A stretch of 63,574 nucleotides of DNA from Sandarakinorhabdus glacialis (lineage in GTDB: Bacteria > Pseudomonadota > Alphaproteobacteria > Sphingomonadales > Sphingomonadaceae). The notes under the pieces are model-generated. The model saw only the letters and a list, made by a program, of their open reading frames with translations, was not told the origin of the DNA and did not search any database. This document shows, piece by piece, positions 8,535 through 17,369 of this stretch. The first letter of the stretch is position 1. Each line of letters opens with the position of its first letter. The position numbers were made by a program, and so were the translations under genes. The stretch is taken from contig NZ_BMJM01000014.1 in assembly GCF_014643455.1 (NCBI RefSeq), positions 1 to 63,574 of the forward strand, written 5' to 3'.

Positions 8535-8633
8535 TATGGATCCGGCGAAATTTGCAGAGCATGCAGGACTAGACAATTCCTCCCCAGTCGCGCAAAGCAC
8601 TTGCGACTGATTACTATTATCAAGGATCCTTCT

Positions 8634-10847
8634 GTGCCATCGATCAGCCGCCTTATATATCTTGGAAGTGCTACAACCGCGTTGGCCTTGTCCGCCACAG
8701 CCCAGGCGCAGGAGACGCCCCGAGGCAACGCTGCCCGGGAGCCAGTGCGAATCCAGGGGGCAACCGTCTATGGCACCGCGATCGATGCCACGGCGGAGAG
8801 CCAAGGAACCTATAAGGTAACGGGAATAACGGGTGCGATGCGTACCGATACGCCGCTGGTCGATGTTCCGCAGGCGGTCAATATCGTCACCGTCAAGCAG
8901 ATCCAGGACCAAGCGGCCAACAGCATCGGCGAAGCCGTCCGCTACGTCCCCGGTGTGTTTGCCGCCCAGGGCGAGGGCAACCGCGAAACACTGGTGTTCC
9001 GCGGCAATTCGACGACCGGCGATTTTTTTGTCGATGGCGTGCGTGATGACGTCCAGACCTATCGCGATCTCTACAACATCGAGCGGCTTGAGATTTACAA
9101 GGGCCCCAATGCGATGATCTTTGGACGCGGCGGCATCGGGGGGCTTGTCAACCGGGTAACCAAGGTAGCCAATTGGAATGCGGTCCGCGAGTTTCGGCTG
9201 GAGGGTGGAAGCTTCAACAACACGCGCGCCCAATTCGACCTGGACATGCCGCTCTCTCAGAGCGCAGCGGTCCGGGTGACCGGCGTGTACCAGAACAGCG
9301 ACAACTACCGGGATGACGTGAACTTCAACCGTTGGGGCTTCAACCCGACCGCGTCGTTTCGTTTAGGCGCGAATACGACAGTGACGCTTGGCTATGAACA
9401 CTTCCAGGACGATCGCATCGCCGATCGCGGTGTCCCGGCACGGTTCGGGGGCTCCGCGACCAACGTCGTCGGGCCGCTCGATACACCGCGCGGCCAGTTC
9501 TTCGGCGATCCGGTCGGCAGCCCGACCTTCACGAACACCGATGCGGGGACACTCTATATCGAGCACCGCTTCAGCAATACCCTCACGTTGCGCAACCGCA
9601 CCCGCTACGCCGATTATGACAAATTCTACCGCAACGTCTTCCCAGGTGCAGCGAACGCTGCCGGCACCAGCGTCACGATTCTGGCTTATGAGCATGCAAC
9701 CCAGCGGCGGAACCTGATCAACCAGACCGACCTGAATGCCGAATTTTCGACCGGTCCGATCACTCACACGCTGCTTGTCGGCGCGGAACTGGGACGGCAA
9801 GAAACCGAAAACCTCCGTAACGAAGGCTTTTTCCCGATGAGCAGTGTCGACAGCGTGGGCACATCGTCGATCCTCGTGCCGATCACGGCATCGAACATCC
9901 GTCGTTCCGATCTAATCTATCGTCCCGCTGCCAACAGCGGCAACAACGCCGGCGTGCTGGAGATTGCAGCGGGGTATGTCCAGGACCAGATCGCATTGTC
10001 GTCCATGTTCCAGCTCATTCTGGGAATTCGCTACGAATATCTCAACACTAGGGTAACCGACCGGCGTTCGGCAGCGTTTGTGCCCGCAACCCAGCAGCGC
10101 GAATTCGACGTGACCGACAATCTATGGTCACCGCGCGCCGGGTTGATCTTCAAGCCGGCCGAGAATGCATCGATCTACGCAGCTTATTCGCGGACTTATC
10201 TGCCGCGCGGCGGCGATCAGTTAGCCGGTCTTTCGATTGCCAATCAGAGTCTCGACCCCGAAAAATACCAGAACTACGAAGTCGGGGTGAAGTGGGATAT
10301 CAACCCCGGCTTCAACGTCACTGCCGCCGTGTTCCGGCTCGATCGCAGCAACGTGCTGGCGTTAAGCGATCCGAACAACGCCGCCTCGCGAACCATCCCG
10401 ATCGGTCGCCAGCGTACCGAAGGTGTCGAGCTGAGCGCGCAGGGATCAATTACCGACCAGTTGAGCGTCGTGGGTGCCTATACTTATTCCGACGCCAAGT
10501 TCCGCGACACCGTATCGGGTACGGTGGTCGCCGGGAACCAGCTGGCCAATGTGCCAAAGCATAGCGGATCGCTTTGGACGCGGTTCAATTCCGGTGCAGG
10601 ATTAAGCGGCGCGATCGGCGTGATCCGCCAGGGACGCCGCTTCGCAAGCACCGACAATTTTGTTTCCATGCCGGGCTACACCCGCGTCGATGCCGCTGCG
10701 CTCTGCGACTTGAGCGAGCGCCTTACCTTGCAGGTCAATGTCGAGAACGTCCTTAACACGCATTATTTTCTGTACGCGAATAACAACAACAACATCACGC
10801 CCGGTTCACCAACCGCGTTCAAGGCCGGCTTGACGGCGCGGTTCTGA
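8634..10847 (+). CDS. TonB-dependent siderophore receptor
   Basis: This is a 737-residue outer-membrane receptor for ferric siderophores. I chose GTG 8634, with AAGGA 7 bases upstream, over the in-frame TTG at 8601. Residues 1-25 form a signal peptide ending ATAQAQ. The plug domain has TPLVDVPQAVNIVTVKQIQD and VFRGNSTTGDFFVDGVRDD, then IERLEIYKGPNAMIFGRGG. The beta-barrel contains SPRAGLIFKPAENASIYAAY, LDPEKYQNYEVGVKWD and VENVLNTHYF, and the chain ends FKAGLTARF with the terminal Phe needed for assembly. The pattern is of the catecholate/hydroxamate siderophore class; the ligand is not readable. The IS701-like element ends 100 bases upstream and may have replaced the native promoter. Confidence 0.92.
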   Translation: MPSISRLIYLGSATTALALSATAQAQETPRGNAAREPVRIQGATVYGTAIDATAESQGTYKVTGITGAMRTDTPLVDVPQAVNIVTVKQIQDQAANSIGEAVRYVPGVFAAQGEGNRETLVFRGNSTTGDFFVDGVRDDVQTYRDLYNIERLEIYKGPNAMIFGRGGIGGLVNRVTKVANWNAVREFRLEGGSFNNTRAQFDLDMPLSQSAAVRVTGVYQNSDNYRDDVNFNRWGFNPTASFRLGANTTVTLGYEHFQDDRIADRGVPARFGGSATNVVGPLDTPRGQFFGDPVGSPTFTNTDAGTLYIEHRFSNTLTLRNRTRYADYDKFYRNVFPGAANAAGTSVTILAYEHATQRRNLINQTDLNAEFSTGPITHTLLVGAELGRQETENLRNEGFFPMSSVDSVGTSSILVPITASNIRRSDLIYRPAANSGNNAGVLEIAAGYVQDQIALSSMFQLILGIRYEYLNTRVTDRRSAAFVPATQQREFDVTDNLWSPRAGLIFKPAENASIYAAYSRTYLPRGGDQLAGLSIANQSLDPEKYQNYEVGVKWDINPGFNVTAAVFRLDRSNVLALSDPNNAASRTIPIGRQRTEGVELSAQGSITDQLSVVGAYTYSDAKFRDTVSGTVVAGNQLANVPKHSGSLWTRFNSGAGLSGAIGVIRQGRRFASTDNFVSMPGYTRVDAAALCDLSERLTLQVNVENVLNTHYFLYANNNNNITPGSPTAFKAGLTARF

Positions 10848-10928
10848 ACATGATCGGGGTAAGCTTTGTTGATTGGCAGGAGCGCCTCCAATCGAGGATA
10901 GCAGTGGGCAGTCCGTCCGGTGGGAGGG

Positions 10929-11093
10929 CAGAGGTGGCTCGGTTTGTTTGAACGGGCTCGGGCGATGCTCAACAAGCTCAAGAATGCCCGCCGCCTTGCA
11001 ACGCGATACGACAACACCGCAGGTAGCCATCTTGGCTTTATCCACCTCGTCTCAATCCGGCTGTGGATGCGTGAATTTGTCAACGTCTCCTAG
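10929..11093 (+). pseudogene. C-terminal tail of an IS5-type transposase
   Basis: The frame reading LFERARAMLNKLKNARRLAT followed by RYDNTAGSHLGFIHLVSIRL and WMREFVN, ending at TAG 11091, matches the last 50-55 residues of IS5/IS4-type transposases (the RYDKTA...SIRLW signature). Nothing of the catalytic core precedes it; upstream is the end of the siderophore receptor gene. It is a dead fragment of an insertion sequence. Confidence 0.65.
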
Positions 11094-11342
11094 CGCCCTG
11101 ACCATGCGCTTCAACTCACGGAAATCGGCAACCTGATTGCCCGTCCAATATCGGGCCGAGTACTCTCACAGATGGAATATGCTGGTGACGAAGGCCTGCC
11201 GAACGACAGTCTGCGCCATCGACTTTTGCATAGCGTCCCACCGCAACTGGTGGCGAGCGCTGGAGACCAGCACTCCGTCCTCGTCGTATTCGTCGTCAAT
11301 CTCGCCGCTTTGTACGTAGCGGTCATAAACGGCTTCGACAGT
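11094..11342 (-). pseudogene. Fragment of an unrecognised gene with an in-frame stop
   Basis: The minus-strand frame from 11342 reads VEAVYDRYVQSGEIDDEYDE, then DGVLVSSARHQLRWDAMQKS and MAQTVVRQAFVTSIFHL, hits TGA at 11166-11168 and continues EYSARYWTGNQVADFRELKR. The composition (acidic and aromatic, non-random) looks like real protein, and a Trp codon TGG mutated to TGA would explain the stop. It is truncated on the left by the IS5-type tail. I do not recognise the family. Confidence 0.4.
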
Positions 11343-11404
11343 CTACAGCTCGGAGAGTCGGTCGGGGCAGGCAAGGGGAACTGAAATCATCCTATGATTA
11401 CGTT

Positions 11405-11431
11405 GCCCAGTTTTGTCACGTCCGGGGCACC
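11405..11431 (+). repeat. Direct repeat, left copy of a 27-bp sequence
   Basis: This sequence begins GCCCAGTTTTGTCACGTCCG and is identical over 27 bases to 15267-15293 in the same orientation. Similarity extends about 30 bases upstream (both have GGCAGG or GGCAAGGGG, CTGAAAT and ATGATTA at matching places). It contains a short inverted repeat (TGCCC ... GGGGCA). It looks like the end of a transposable element. Confidence 0.75.
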
Positions 11432-11840
11432 GAATGTAGCTTATTCGAAATGTTTTGTTCGGCATCTCGGAGCGAGAGTGGCGAGGCCGTGGGAATACGC
11501 TCAGACCCGCGTGACTGACACAGCGAGATCCTAGCATAGATCGCGAGATCGTTGATCTGAACGGCGCCGGGCTTGCCGAAGGGGTCCCCTTGCGGACACT
11601 GGCAGCACGGCCGCTTCCGACCCAGTTGCGGACGATCTCACGACCACGGTCGAACGGCAGCTTCCGCCCGAAGCGGCCGTTTGATTCCTTCCAAGCCGTT
11701 GGCCTGCAAGGTGCCCCAGTATCGGATATACGGCTGATTTTCTTTAAAGCCTGAAAGCGGAATTGCCGCTTACCCTTCGCTGGAACCGATTGGTAAACGA
11801 CGATCCCAGAATCGCGTCGGTTCTTTTAACTTGATCTCGA
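11432..11840. other. Gap without recognisable gene
   Basis: There are about 400 bases between the left direct repeat and the MFS gene on the minus strand. Translations on both strands give no recognisable protein. The minus frame at about 11690-11550 (RFGRKLPFDRGREIVRNWVG) looks protein-like but is short and has no start or family match. This could be eroded coding sequence. Confidence 0.4.
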
Positions 11841-13052
11841 TCATGAAGGTTTCTGTAAGCCTGATCGCATCAGCATGACCGCCAGAAATATCGAAGCGAT
11901 CGCTGCAAAGACGGCGCCAGCAAGGAACGTTGCAGCGGCCCCTTGGTTTGACCAAATTACGCCAGCCACGCTGCTCGCCGCAAGCAATGTGACGCCGCTT
12001 GCGAGGTTGAACAGACCGAAGGCCGTGCCGCGCAGGTTTGCGGGGGCCGCGTCGACCACGAGCGCAGCCAGCAGCCCCTGAGTCAGACCCATGTGCAGAC
12101 CCCACAGGCCAACGCCGAGTAGCACCCCGAAAATCTCCTGCGACCACGCCATCACAAGATCGGCGATGACCAGAACGACGAGGCCGGCAAGAAGTACGAG
12201 CCTGCGGTCAACGCGATCGGACAGGCTCCCCGCCGGCGCCGACACCAAGGCATAAACAACGTTCATTACAACGAGCACCAGAGGGATGAGGGCGGCGCGC
12301 AGGCCGACATCGCTGGCGCGCAAGACCAGAAAGGCTTCGCTGAACCGTGCCATCGTAAAGACAACACCCAGCGCAACCACTCCCCAGAATGGTTTGCCGA
12401 AAGAGCGGACATCTGACCATTGGACGGGTGGGCGAACGGCCTTGCCGGTCGCCGAAACAGGCGGCTCCTCGACACCGACGACAAGCAGCAACACGGCAAT
12501 GATTGCCGGAACGATAGCCCAGGCGAACACGCCCCGAATGTCGCCCGCCAGGATGATCATCAGCGCCACGGCGATGAGTGGCCCGGTAAAGGCACCGACC
12601 GTGTCTAGCGATTGGCGCAACCCGAAAGCCGCGCCGCGAATCGCGGGCGGCGTTATGTCGGCCACCAGCGCGTCGCGTGGAGCACCGCGGATGCCTTTGC
12701 CGACGCGATCGACAAAGCGCGCCCCAAAAACTTCGAACGGCGTCACCGCCAATGGAAACACCGGCTTGGTCAAAGCGCCAAGCCCATAACCGATGACCGC
12801 CAGCAACTTGCGCTTGCCGAGCCGGTCGCTCAGCCATCCCGAAAACACCTTGGTAATCGATGCCGTGGCTTCGGCCACCCCCTCGATCAATCCGACAAGG
12901 GCAACGCTGGTCCCAAGGTTCGCGACAAGGAACACCGGCAACAGGCTGTGAATCATCTCCGACGAGATATCCATGAACATCGAGACAAAGCCGAGCGCCC
13001 ATACACCGCGCGGAACGGCCGCCAGCCCCGATTTCAGCGGACCTTCAGGCAT
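11841..13052 (-). CDS. Major facilitator superfamily transporter
   Basis: This is a 403-residue inner-membrane transporter with twelve hydrophobic segments. The loop 2-3 signature GWLSDRLGKRK is near residues 72-82 and is repeated in the C-terminal half as GSLSDRVDRR. The second half has LWGLHMGLTQGLLAALVVDA and TAFGLFNLASGVTLL, typical of a group of proton-driven exporters. The substrate is unknown. It stands alone on the minus strand inside the segment bounded by the direct repeats, so it is probably part of acquired cargo. Confidence 0.88.
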   Translation of the reverse strand: MPEGPLKSGLAAVPRGVWALGFVSMFMDISSEMIHSLLPVFLVANLGTSVALVGLIEGVAEATASITKVFSGWLSDRLGKRKLLAVIGYGLGALTKPVFPLAVTPFEVFGARFVDRVGKGIRGAPRDALVADITPPAIRGAAFGLRQSLDTVGAFTGPLIAVALMIILAGDIRGVFAWAIVPAIIAVLLLVVGVEEPPVSATGKAVRPPVQWSDVRSFGKPFWGVVALGVVFTMARFSEAFLVLRASDVGLRAALIPLVLVVMNVVYALVSAPAGSLSDRVDRRLVLLAGLVVLVIADLVMAWSQEIFGVLLGVGLWGLHMGLTQGLLAALVVDAAPANLRGTAFGLFNLASGVTLLAASSVAGVIWSNQGAAATFLAGAVFAAIASIFLAVMLMRSGLQKPS

Positions 13053-13183
13053 AGAAAACCTTAATAGAGGCGACAGCCAGCGTCACGGTTCGACCCTTGG
13101 AAGGAAATAGTGGCGGATGATATTCTCGACGACCCAGCCTTGCCACCCGCAACGACTTCCCGGCTCCGGCCTCTGGTGGTGGC

Positions 13184-13627
13184 TCAACGCCGCGCGAGAA
13201 TCGCTTTCATCTGCGCAATTTCATCCCGCTGCGACTTGATGATACCTTCGCACAGCATGACAAGCTGAGCATCCTTCAACGACGCCTGTTCGCACATCAA
13301 GATCGCGCCGGAATGATGGGGTATCATTGATCGCAGGAACGCTGCATCGTTGATGGTTGTTTGCGTGCGAATGAGGCCGAAACAACCAACAAAAATGACC
13401 ACCGACCCGATAAGCAGGCCAGAATTCAGCAGTTTTGACGGAAACATGTCGCGCATGGCCAGGATCATCAGCACCACCATGGGTGCAACCATCATCAGGG
13501 TCATGTACAACATATTGAGGTTATTGTAGAAACTGCTGAGGCGATCGATCATGACGAACATGACCAGGTACATGATCGCGCCGCCGATAGCAGTCTGCGC
13601 TCCGAGATTCAGATAGGGGTTCTTCAT
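13184..13627 (-). CDS. DUF305-family membrane protein
   Basis: The 147-residue protein has three to four N-terminal membrane helices (residues 8-90: IGGAIMYLVMFVMI, MTLMMVAPMVVLMILAM, LLIGSVVIFVGCF). A C-terminal DUF305 segment follows, with MIPHHSGAILMCEQASLKD, LCEGIIKSQRDEIAQMKAIL and the His-His pair of the family. DUF305 proteins are common on metal-resistance islands and are often linked to copper or silver handling. Here it sits near an exported superoxide dismutase and an MFS exporter, so an oxidative or metal stress role is an inference. Confidence 0.85.
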   Translation of the reverse strand: MKNPYLNLGAQTAIGGAIMYLVMFVMIDRLSSFYNNLNMLYMTLMMVAPMVVLMILAMRDMFPSKLLNSGLLIGSVVIFVGCFGLIRTQTTINDAAFLRSMIPHHSGAILMCEQASLKDAQLVMLCEGIIKSQRDEIAQMKAILARR

Positions 13628-13698
13628 CGAATTGCCTTCCAGTTGCTGCAGCCAGGCACCGGGGTGATGGCTGCACAGGGTTCCTTCCGGTCGTGATG

Positions 13699-14097
13699 TC
13701 AGGTCGCATTGTGCGTATCCGCCCCGGTTGTCGGAACAGGACCGATGCCCGCCATTTCAATAACAGGCGCAAAGCCTCCACCGGGCGTTCGCATATTGGT
13801 GGTCTGGCCTTGGTAAAGGCGGGCGACCGCGAGCAGCGTTGCGCCGGCATAGGTGTAGATTCTGATATCGAGCTTGAACGCGGATGGTGCACCATTGTGG
13901 ACGACCATGCGGCTGCTCGGCGGCGCATAGGCTTGCGCGACATAGCCACCGCCCAGGATCTCGGCCCAGACCTTGCGGGTCAGTTTTTCGCCGCGATAAG
14001 CTGCTTTGCTGCCATGGCCATCAAGGCACAGATCAGGATGAGGACGATACGGCGCACGCAAGTTCGTTAACACAGCAACGGTGCCGGCGCAAAGCAT
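13699..14097 (-). pseudogene. C-terminal fragment of an ATP-grasp-like protein
   Basis: The frame reads GHGSKAAYRGEKLTRKVWAE, then GGGYVAQAYAPPSSR, KLDIRIYTYAGATLLAVARL and YQGQTTNMRTPGGGFAPV. This resembles the C-terminal half of circularly permuted or glutathionylspermidine-synthase-like ATP-grasp proteins (nucleotide-contacting GHGSK loop, YVAQ strand). The N-terminal half is missing, and the first 30 residues after the ATG at 14097 look out of frame. Treat it as a 5'-truncated remnant; family assignment is tentative. Confidence 0.4.
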
Positions 14098-14107
14098 CCG
14101 GCCTCGG

Positions 14108-14818
14108 TCAGCCTGCGACCTTCGCGTACACCCGGTCCGCCGCGGTCCAGTTAACTGCGCCTATGAAGGCGTCCACATAGGCGGCGGCCTTGGCACCATA
14201 GTCAATTGCATATGCATGTTCGTACATATCGAGGGCTAGGATTGGCGTTGCCCCTGCCAGCGTCATGCTGTGGTCATTCGCCCACTGGTTGACGAGGCGG
14301 TTGTCGCGGTGGCTGTACGTCAGCAACACCCACCCGGACCCGCCGCCGAGTGCCTTGCCCATTGCGCTGAACTCCGCCCGCCAGCGCGCGTCACTCCCGA
14401 AATCCCGCTCGATCGCCGCCGCCAACGGCCTGTCCGGCCGGTTGCCAGCGCCAAGCCCGGCAAAATATAGCTCATGCAGGATCATCGAGTTCCAGGCGAG
14501 AAGTTCTTCACGCTTCAATCCATTGATCATGAAGCCCGCCGCCGCTGCCGGATCGAGCCCGGCAAATTCCGCCTGGATTACGCCAAGCCGCTTCACTGCG
14601 CCTGTGTAGTTGTTAGCGTGGTGGCTGAGCAGCAGCTTCTCCGACAGTCCAACGATGGTCTTCGGGTCGAATGGTAAGGGCTGCGCCGAGAAGAGTTTCA
14701 TGGCAATGGGCGCTTGTCCACCAATTGCGGCTCCTGCTGGAGCCGCCAGCAGAGCGCTTGCCGAAGCCAGACCGCCCGCCTTGAGCACGCCACGTCGATC
14801 GATCGCTTTCTGGCTCAT
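14108..14818 (-). CDS. Fe/Mn-family superoxide dismutase with Tat signal peptide
   Basis: The start is ATG 14818, preceded by AGGAG. Residues 1-35 form a twin-arginine signal (DRRGVLKAGGLASASALLAA), so the 236-residue protein should be exported folded. The metal-site pattern is recognisable: HHANNYTGAV for the first His, MILHELYFAGL for the second, LALDMYEHAYAIDY for Asp and the last His. The Trp of the usual DxWEHAY is Met here, and the FYW after the second His is replaced. It converts superoxide to peroxide, in the periplasm if active. It lies just downstream of the right-hand direct repeat in transcription order. Confidence 0.85.
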   Translation of the reverse strand: MSQKAIDRRGVLKAGGLASASALLAAPAGAAIGGQAPIAMKLFSAQPLPFDPKTIVGLSEKLLLSHHANNYTGAVKRLGVIQAEFAGLDPAAAAGFMINGLKREELLAWNSMILHELYFAGLGAGNRPDRPLAAAIERDFGSDARWRAEFSAMGKALGGGSGWVLLTYSHRDNRLVNQWANDHSMTLAGATPILALDMYEHAYAIDYGAKAAAYVDAFIGAVNWTAADRVYAKVAG

Positions 14819-15266
14819 GGAAATAGCTCCTGATACTGATTGCGCTTGTCGGTTCTGTGCCCCCAGGTCAAATCGCGATGGCGACCATGATGGCACAGGT
14901 GACCGAGGATCAGTATCATAGTGGTCAAGTCACGCGAAGCGCAGCCTTTTGTGATTGGATTGCCAAAAGCTGATTGTTCAGAAACGGTCAGTCATATGCA
15001 TAAGCCGTCCAACGCTGGATTACCCGGAGATGGTCGCTTCTGACAAAAGCCGCCGCTTAGCCGAGGCAAGTCGAATGACGGATAAGTCCCAGTTTCCGAC
15101 ATTCCAGTCTGCGCCATAGGAGCTCGAAAAAATGACTGGTTTGATTAAATGGGGGGCGACCGGCGACAACGGTACATAAGCTGTTTGTCAGGATTGCCTG
15201 ACGGCGTGCATCGCTGACAAGCGGCGAAGTAAGGCAGGGGGACTGAAATTTCCCAATGATTAGAGT
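14819..15266. other. Gap between the superoxide dismutase gene and the right direct repeat
   Basis: These 450 bases contain the SOD promoter side and AT-richer sequence with short inverted repeats (for example around 14990-15060). No frame on either strand gives a recognisable protein. The minus-strand frame at 15057-15281 is open for 74 codons but has no ribosome site and overlaps the repeat. Confidence 0.4.
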
Positions 15267-15293
15267 GCCCAGTTTTGTCACGTCCGGGGCACC
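15267..15293 (+). repeat. Direct repeat, right copy of the 27-bp sequence
   Basis: This is identical over 27 bases to 11405-11431, same orientation, with partial similarity for a further 30 bases on the left side. The two copies bound a 3.86 kb segment carrying the MFS transporter, DUF305 protein, ATP-grasp fragment and superoxide dismutase. Downstream (15294-15501) no gene is seen. Confidence 0.75.
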
Positions 15294-15501
15294 ACTCCCG
15301 ACATGTTTACGTCACGAACGGCCTGGCGCCCGCCATCTCGGCGCTGTGCCTTGCGAGCGACACGCCCATTCCAAACCGATAATGACTTGCAATCCTGATA
15401 CCAGTGCGCATCCCCCAACTTCGCACGTCCAACCGCCGGCGGGAATCCCAAACAGGACTCCTCCGTCCCGATCAATCCACTAGCTTGCCTCACTCTGCCG
15501 T

Positions 15502-15996
15502 TTATCGGCAGGTGACATTCTTCCGATCGATCGAATTGCCAAGCACCGCCCCAAGCCCACCGCCCAGCAGCGAGCCCAGCAACTTCGACCCGTTCGGCGC
15601 GATCAGGTTGCCGAGCACGCCGCCGCCGAGGCCGCCAATGATCAGGCCGGTCGTACCGTCGCTGCGGCGGCAATAATAGCGGTTGTCCTGCCCGCGATAG
15701 ACGCGGTCGTTGGCGCCCAGCCGGCGCGGCTGGTACCGGTTGTCGGCGACATAATAGCGATCGGCCTGATAGCTGCCATAGCGAGGATCGGGACGGTTAT
15801 AATCATAGCGTCGATAATCGGCATGGTTCGATCGGCCATCGCGCCGGTAATCGTCGCGGTCGCCGCGCTTGTCGTGCTTGTCGTGCTTGCCCTGCTTCTT
15901 GCCACCGGCATTCGACCAGGGCGGCGGATCGGCACTGACGGGCAATGATGGAATGGCGACGGCAAGCGTCAGGGCAGTCAGGATTGCGATACGCAT
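15502..15996 (-). CDS. Exported glycine-zipper protein
   Basis: The 164-residue protein starts with a signal peptide (MRIAILTALTLAVAIPSL, then VSADPPPW). A charged, Arg/Asp/Tyr-rich middle (residues 30-110) follows, and then a glycine-zipper segment GLIIGGLGGGVLGNLIAP and GSLLGGGLGAVLGNSID. Glycine-zipper 2TM proteins of this type are periplasmic or outer-membrane associated (RcnB/SlyB-like surroundings). Cysteines near residues 109 and 163 could pair. It is monocistronic. Confidence 0.75.
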   Translation of the reverse strand: MRIAILTALTLAVAIPSLPVSADPPPWSNAGGKKQGKHDKHDKRGDRDDYRRDGRSNHADYRRYDYNRPDPRYGSYQADRYYVADNRYQPRRLGANDRVYRGQDNRYYCRRSDGTTGLIIGGLGGGVLGNLIAPNGSKLLGSLLGGGLGAVLGNSIDRKNVTCR

Positions 15997-16154
15997 TGGG
16001 GCTTCCCGTTGTCATTGTTGTATCTGGCAAACGGTCAACCGGCCCGAATGTTCCGCCTGCAATACATTCGCAGGGTCTTTCCGGGGGTCTCTGGCGAGCA
16101 TGGATCCCAAACTTCTCGACCCGGCCGGCGCGCTCGCCTAAGCCGCAATGCAAC

Positions 16155-17369
16155 ATGGACGCCTTATCCCCCCCGCCGCCACGTGTCCCCACTCGCGGCG
16201 AGATCCTCCTGCTTGGCACGCTGACCGCGTTCGGCGCGCTGACCATCGATCTCTATTTGCCGACATTGCCCAGCATCGCCCGCGAATTCTCGGTTTCCGC
16301 CGCCACCGTCCAGCTGACCTTCACCGCCTTTTTCATCGGCATGGCGCTCGGGCAGCTGGTCTATGGCCCGGTCAGCGACCGCGTCGGCCGCCGCCCCGCT
16401 ATCCTCACCGGCTGCGCCGTCTATGTCGTCGCCAGCATCGCCTGCGCCTTCGCGCCCAGCATCGAATGGCTTATCGCCGGGCGCTTTGCCCAGGCGCTCG
16501 GCTGCTGCGCCGGCGTCGTCGTCGTCCGCGCCGTCGTCCGCGACCGCTACGAGCACCGCGACTCGGCGCGCATCTTCTCGCTGCTTGTCCTCGTCCTCGC
16601 CGTCGCGCCATTGATTGCGCCCACGGTCGGCGCGTGGCTCGCGATGCTGTTCTCGTGGCGCGCCGTATTCATCGCGCTGACGCTGTTCGGTGCCGTCGTC
16701 GGCACCATCGTCTGGTTCCGCCTCGATGAAAGCCGCTCCCCGGAAACCGCTGCCAAGGCGCACGGCGAATCGGTGCTCGGCGCCTATCTGGACCTGCTCG
16801 GCCACCGCCGCCTCATCGGCTACACGCTGGTCTCGGCCTTCAACGGTGCGACGCTGTTCAGCTATATCGCCACCGCGCCCGATCTTGTCATCGACATCTG
16901 GGGCTTCACCCAAGGCCAGTTCGGCATCATCTTCGCCGGCATCGCCGTCGGCGTCATCGGCTCGAGCCAGGTCAATCGCTACCTGCTGCTGCGCTTTTCA
17001 CCCGATCGCATCCTCGCCATCGCCTGCCTCGTCGCCGTCGTCTGCGGCGCCGCCCTCCTTGCCGCCGCGCTGGCCGGTGCCTCGAAATGGGTCATCATGG
17101 CCGGGCTGTTCGCCGTCCTCACCTCCAACGGCTTCATCGCCGCCAACGCCCTCGCCGGCGCCCTCAACGTCGATCCGCTCCGCGCCGGCACCACGGCGGG
17201 CGTCTTCGGTGCCGCCAACTTCGCCTTCGGCGCCGTCGCCTCGGCCTTCGCCGCCGTCCTCCACGACGGTACCGCGGTCCCCGTCGCGATGACGATCTGC
17301 TTTAGCCTCATCGCCGGTTGCGCCGCCTATTTCACCCTCGCTCGCCCGCGCGGCCATACCGCCCAATGA
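16155..17369 (+). CDS. Bcr/CflA-type MFS multidrug efflux transporter
   Basis: This 404-residue, twelve-helix transporter has the drug:H+ antiporter hallmark IDLYLPTLPSIAREF in helix 1, GQLVYGPVSDRVGRRPAIL in loop 2-3, and AVVRDRYEHRDSARIFSLL. The frame is open upstream to 15945, but homology begins at MDALSPPPPRVPTRGE, so ATG 16155 is preferred. Its stop overlaps the ATG of the EamA gene (ATGA), so the two are co-translated. Confidence 0.88.
   Translation: MDALSPPPPRVPTRGEILLLGTLTAFGALTIDLYLPTLPSIAREFSVSAATVQLTFTAFFIGMALGQLVYGPVSDRVGRRPAILTGCAVYVVASIACAFAPSIEWLIAGRFAQALGCCAGVVVVRAVVRDRYEHRDSARIFSLLVLVLAVAPLIAPTVGAWLAMLFSWRAVFIALTLFGAVVGTIVWFRLDESRSPETAAKAHGESVLGAYLDLLGHRRLIGYTLVSAFNGATLFSYIATAPDLVIDIWGFTQGQFGIIFAGIAVGVIGSSQVNRYLLLRFSPDRILAIACLVAVVCGAALLAAALAGASKWVIMAGLFAVLTSNGFIAANALAGALNVDPLRAGTTAGVFGAANFAFGAVASAFAAVLHDGTAVPVAMTICFSLIAGCAAYFTLARPRGHTAQ

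Noticed and set aside
15057-15281. 74-codon minus-strand frame overlapping the right direct repeat
   Set aside because: It has no ribosome site or family match and runs through a non-coding repeat.
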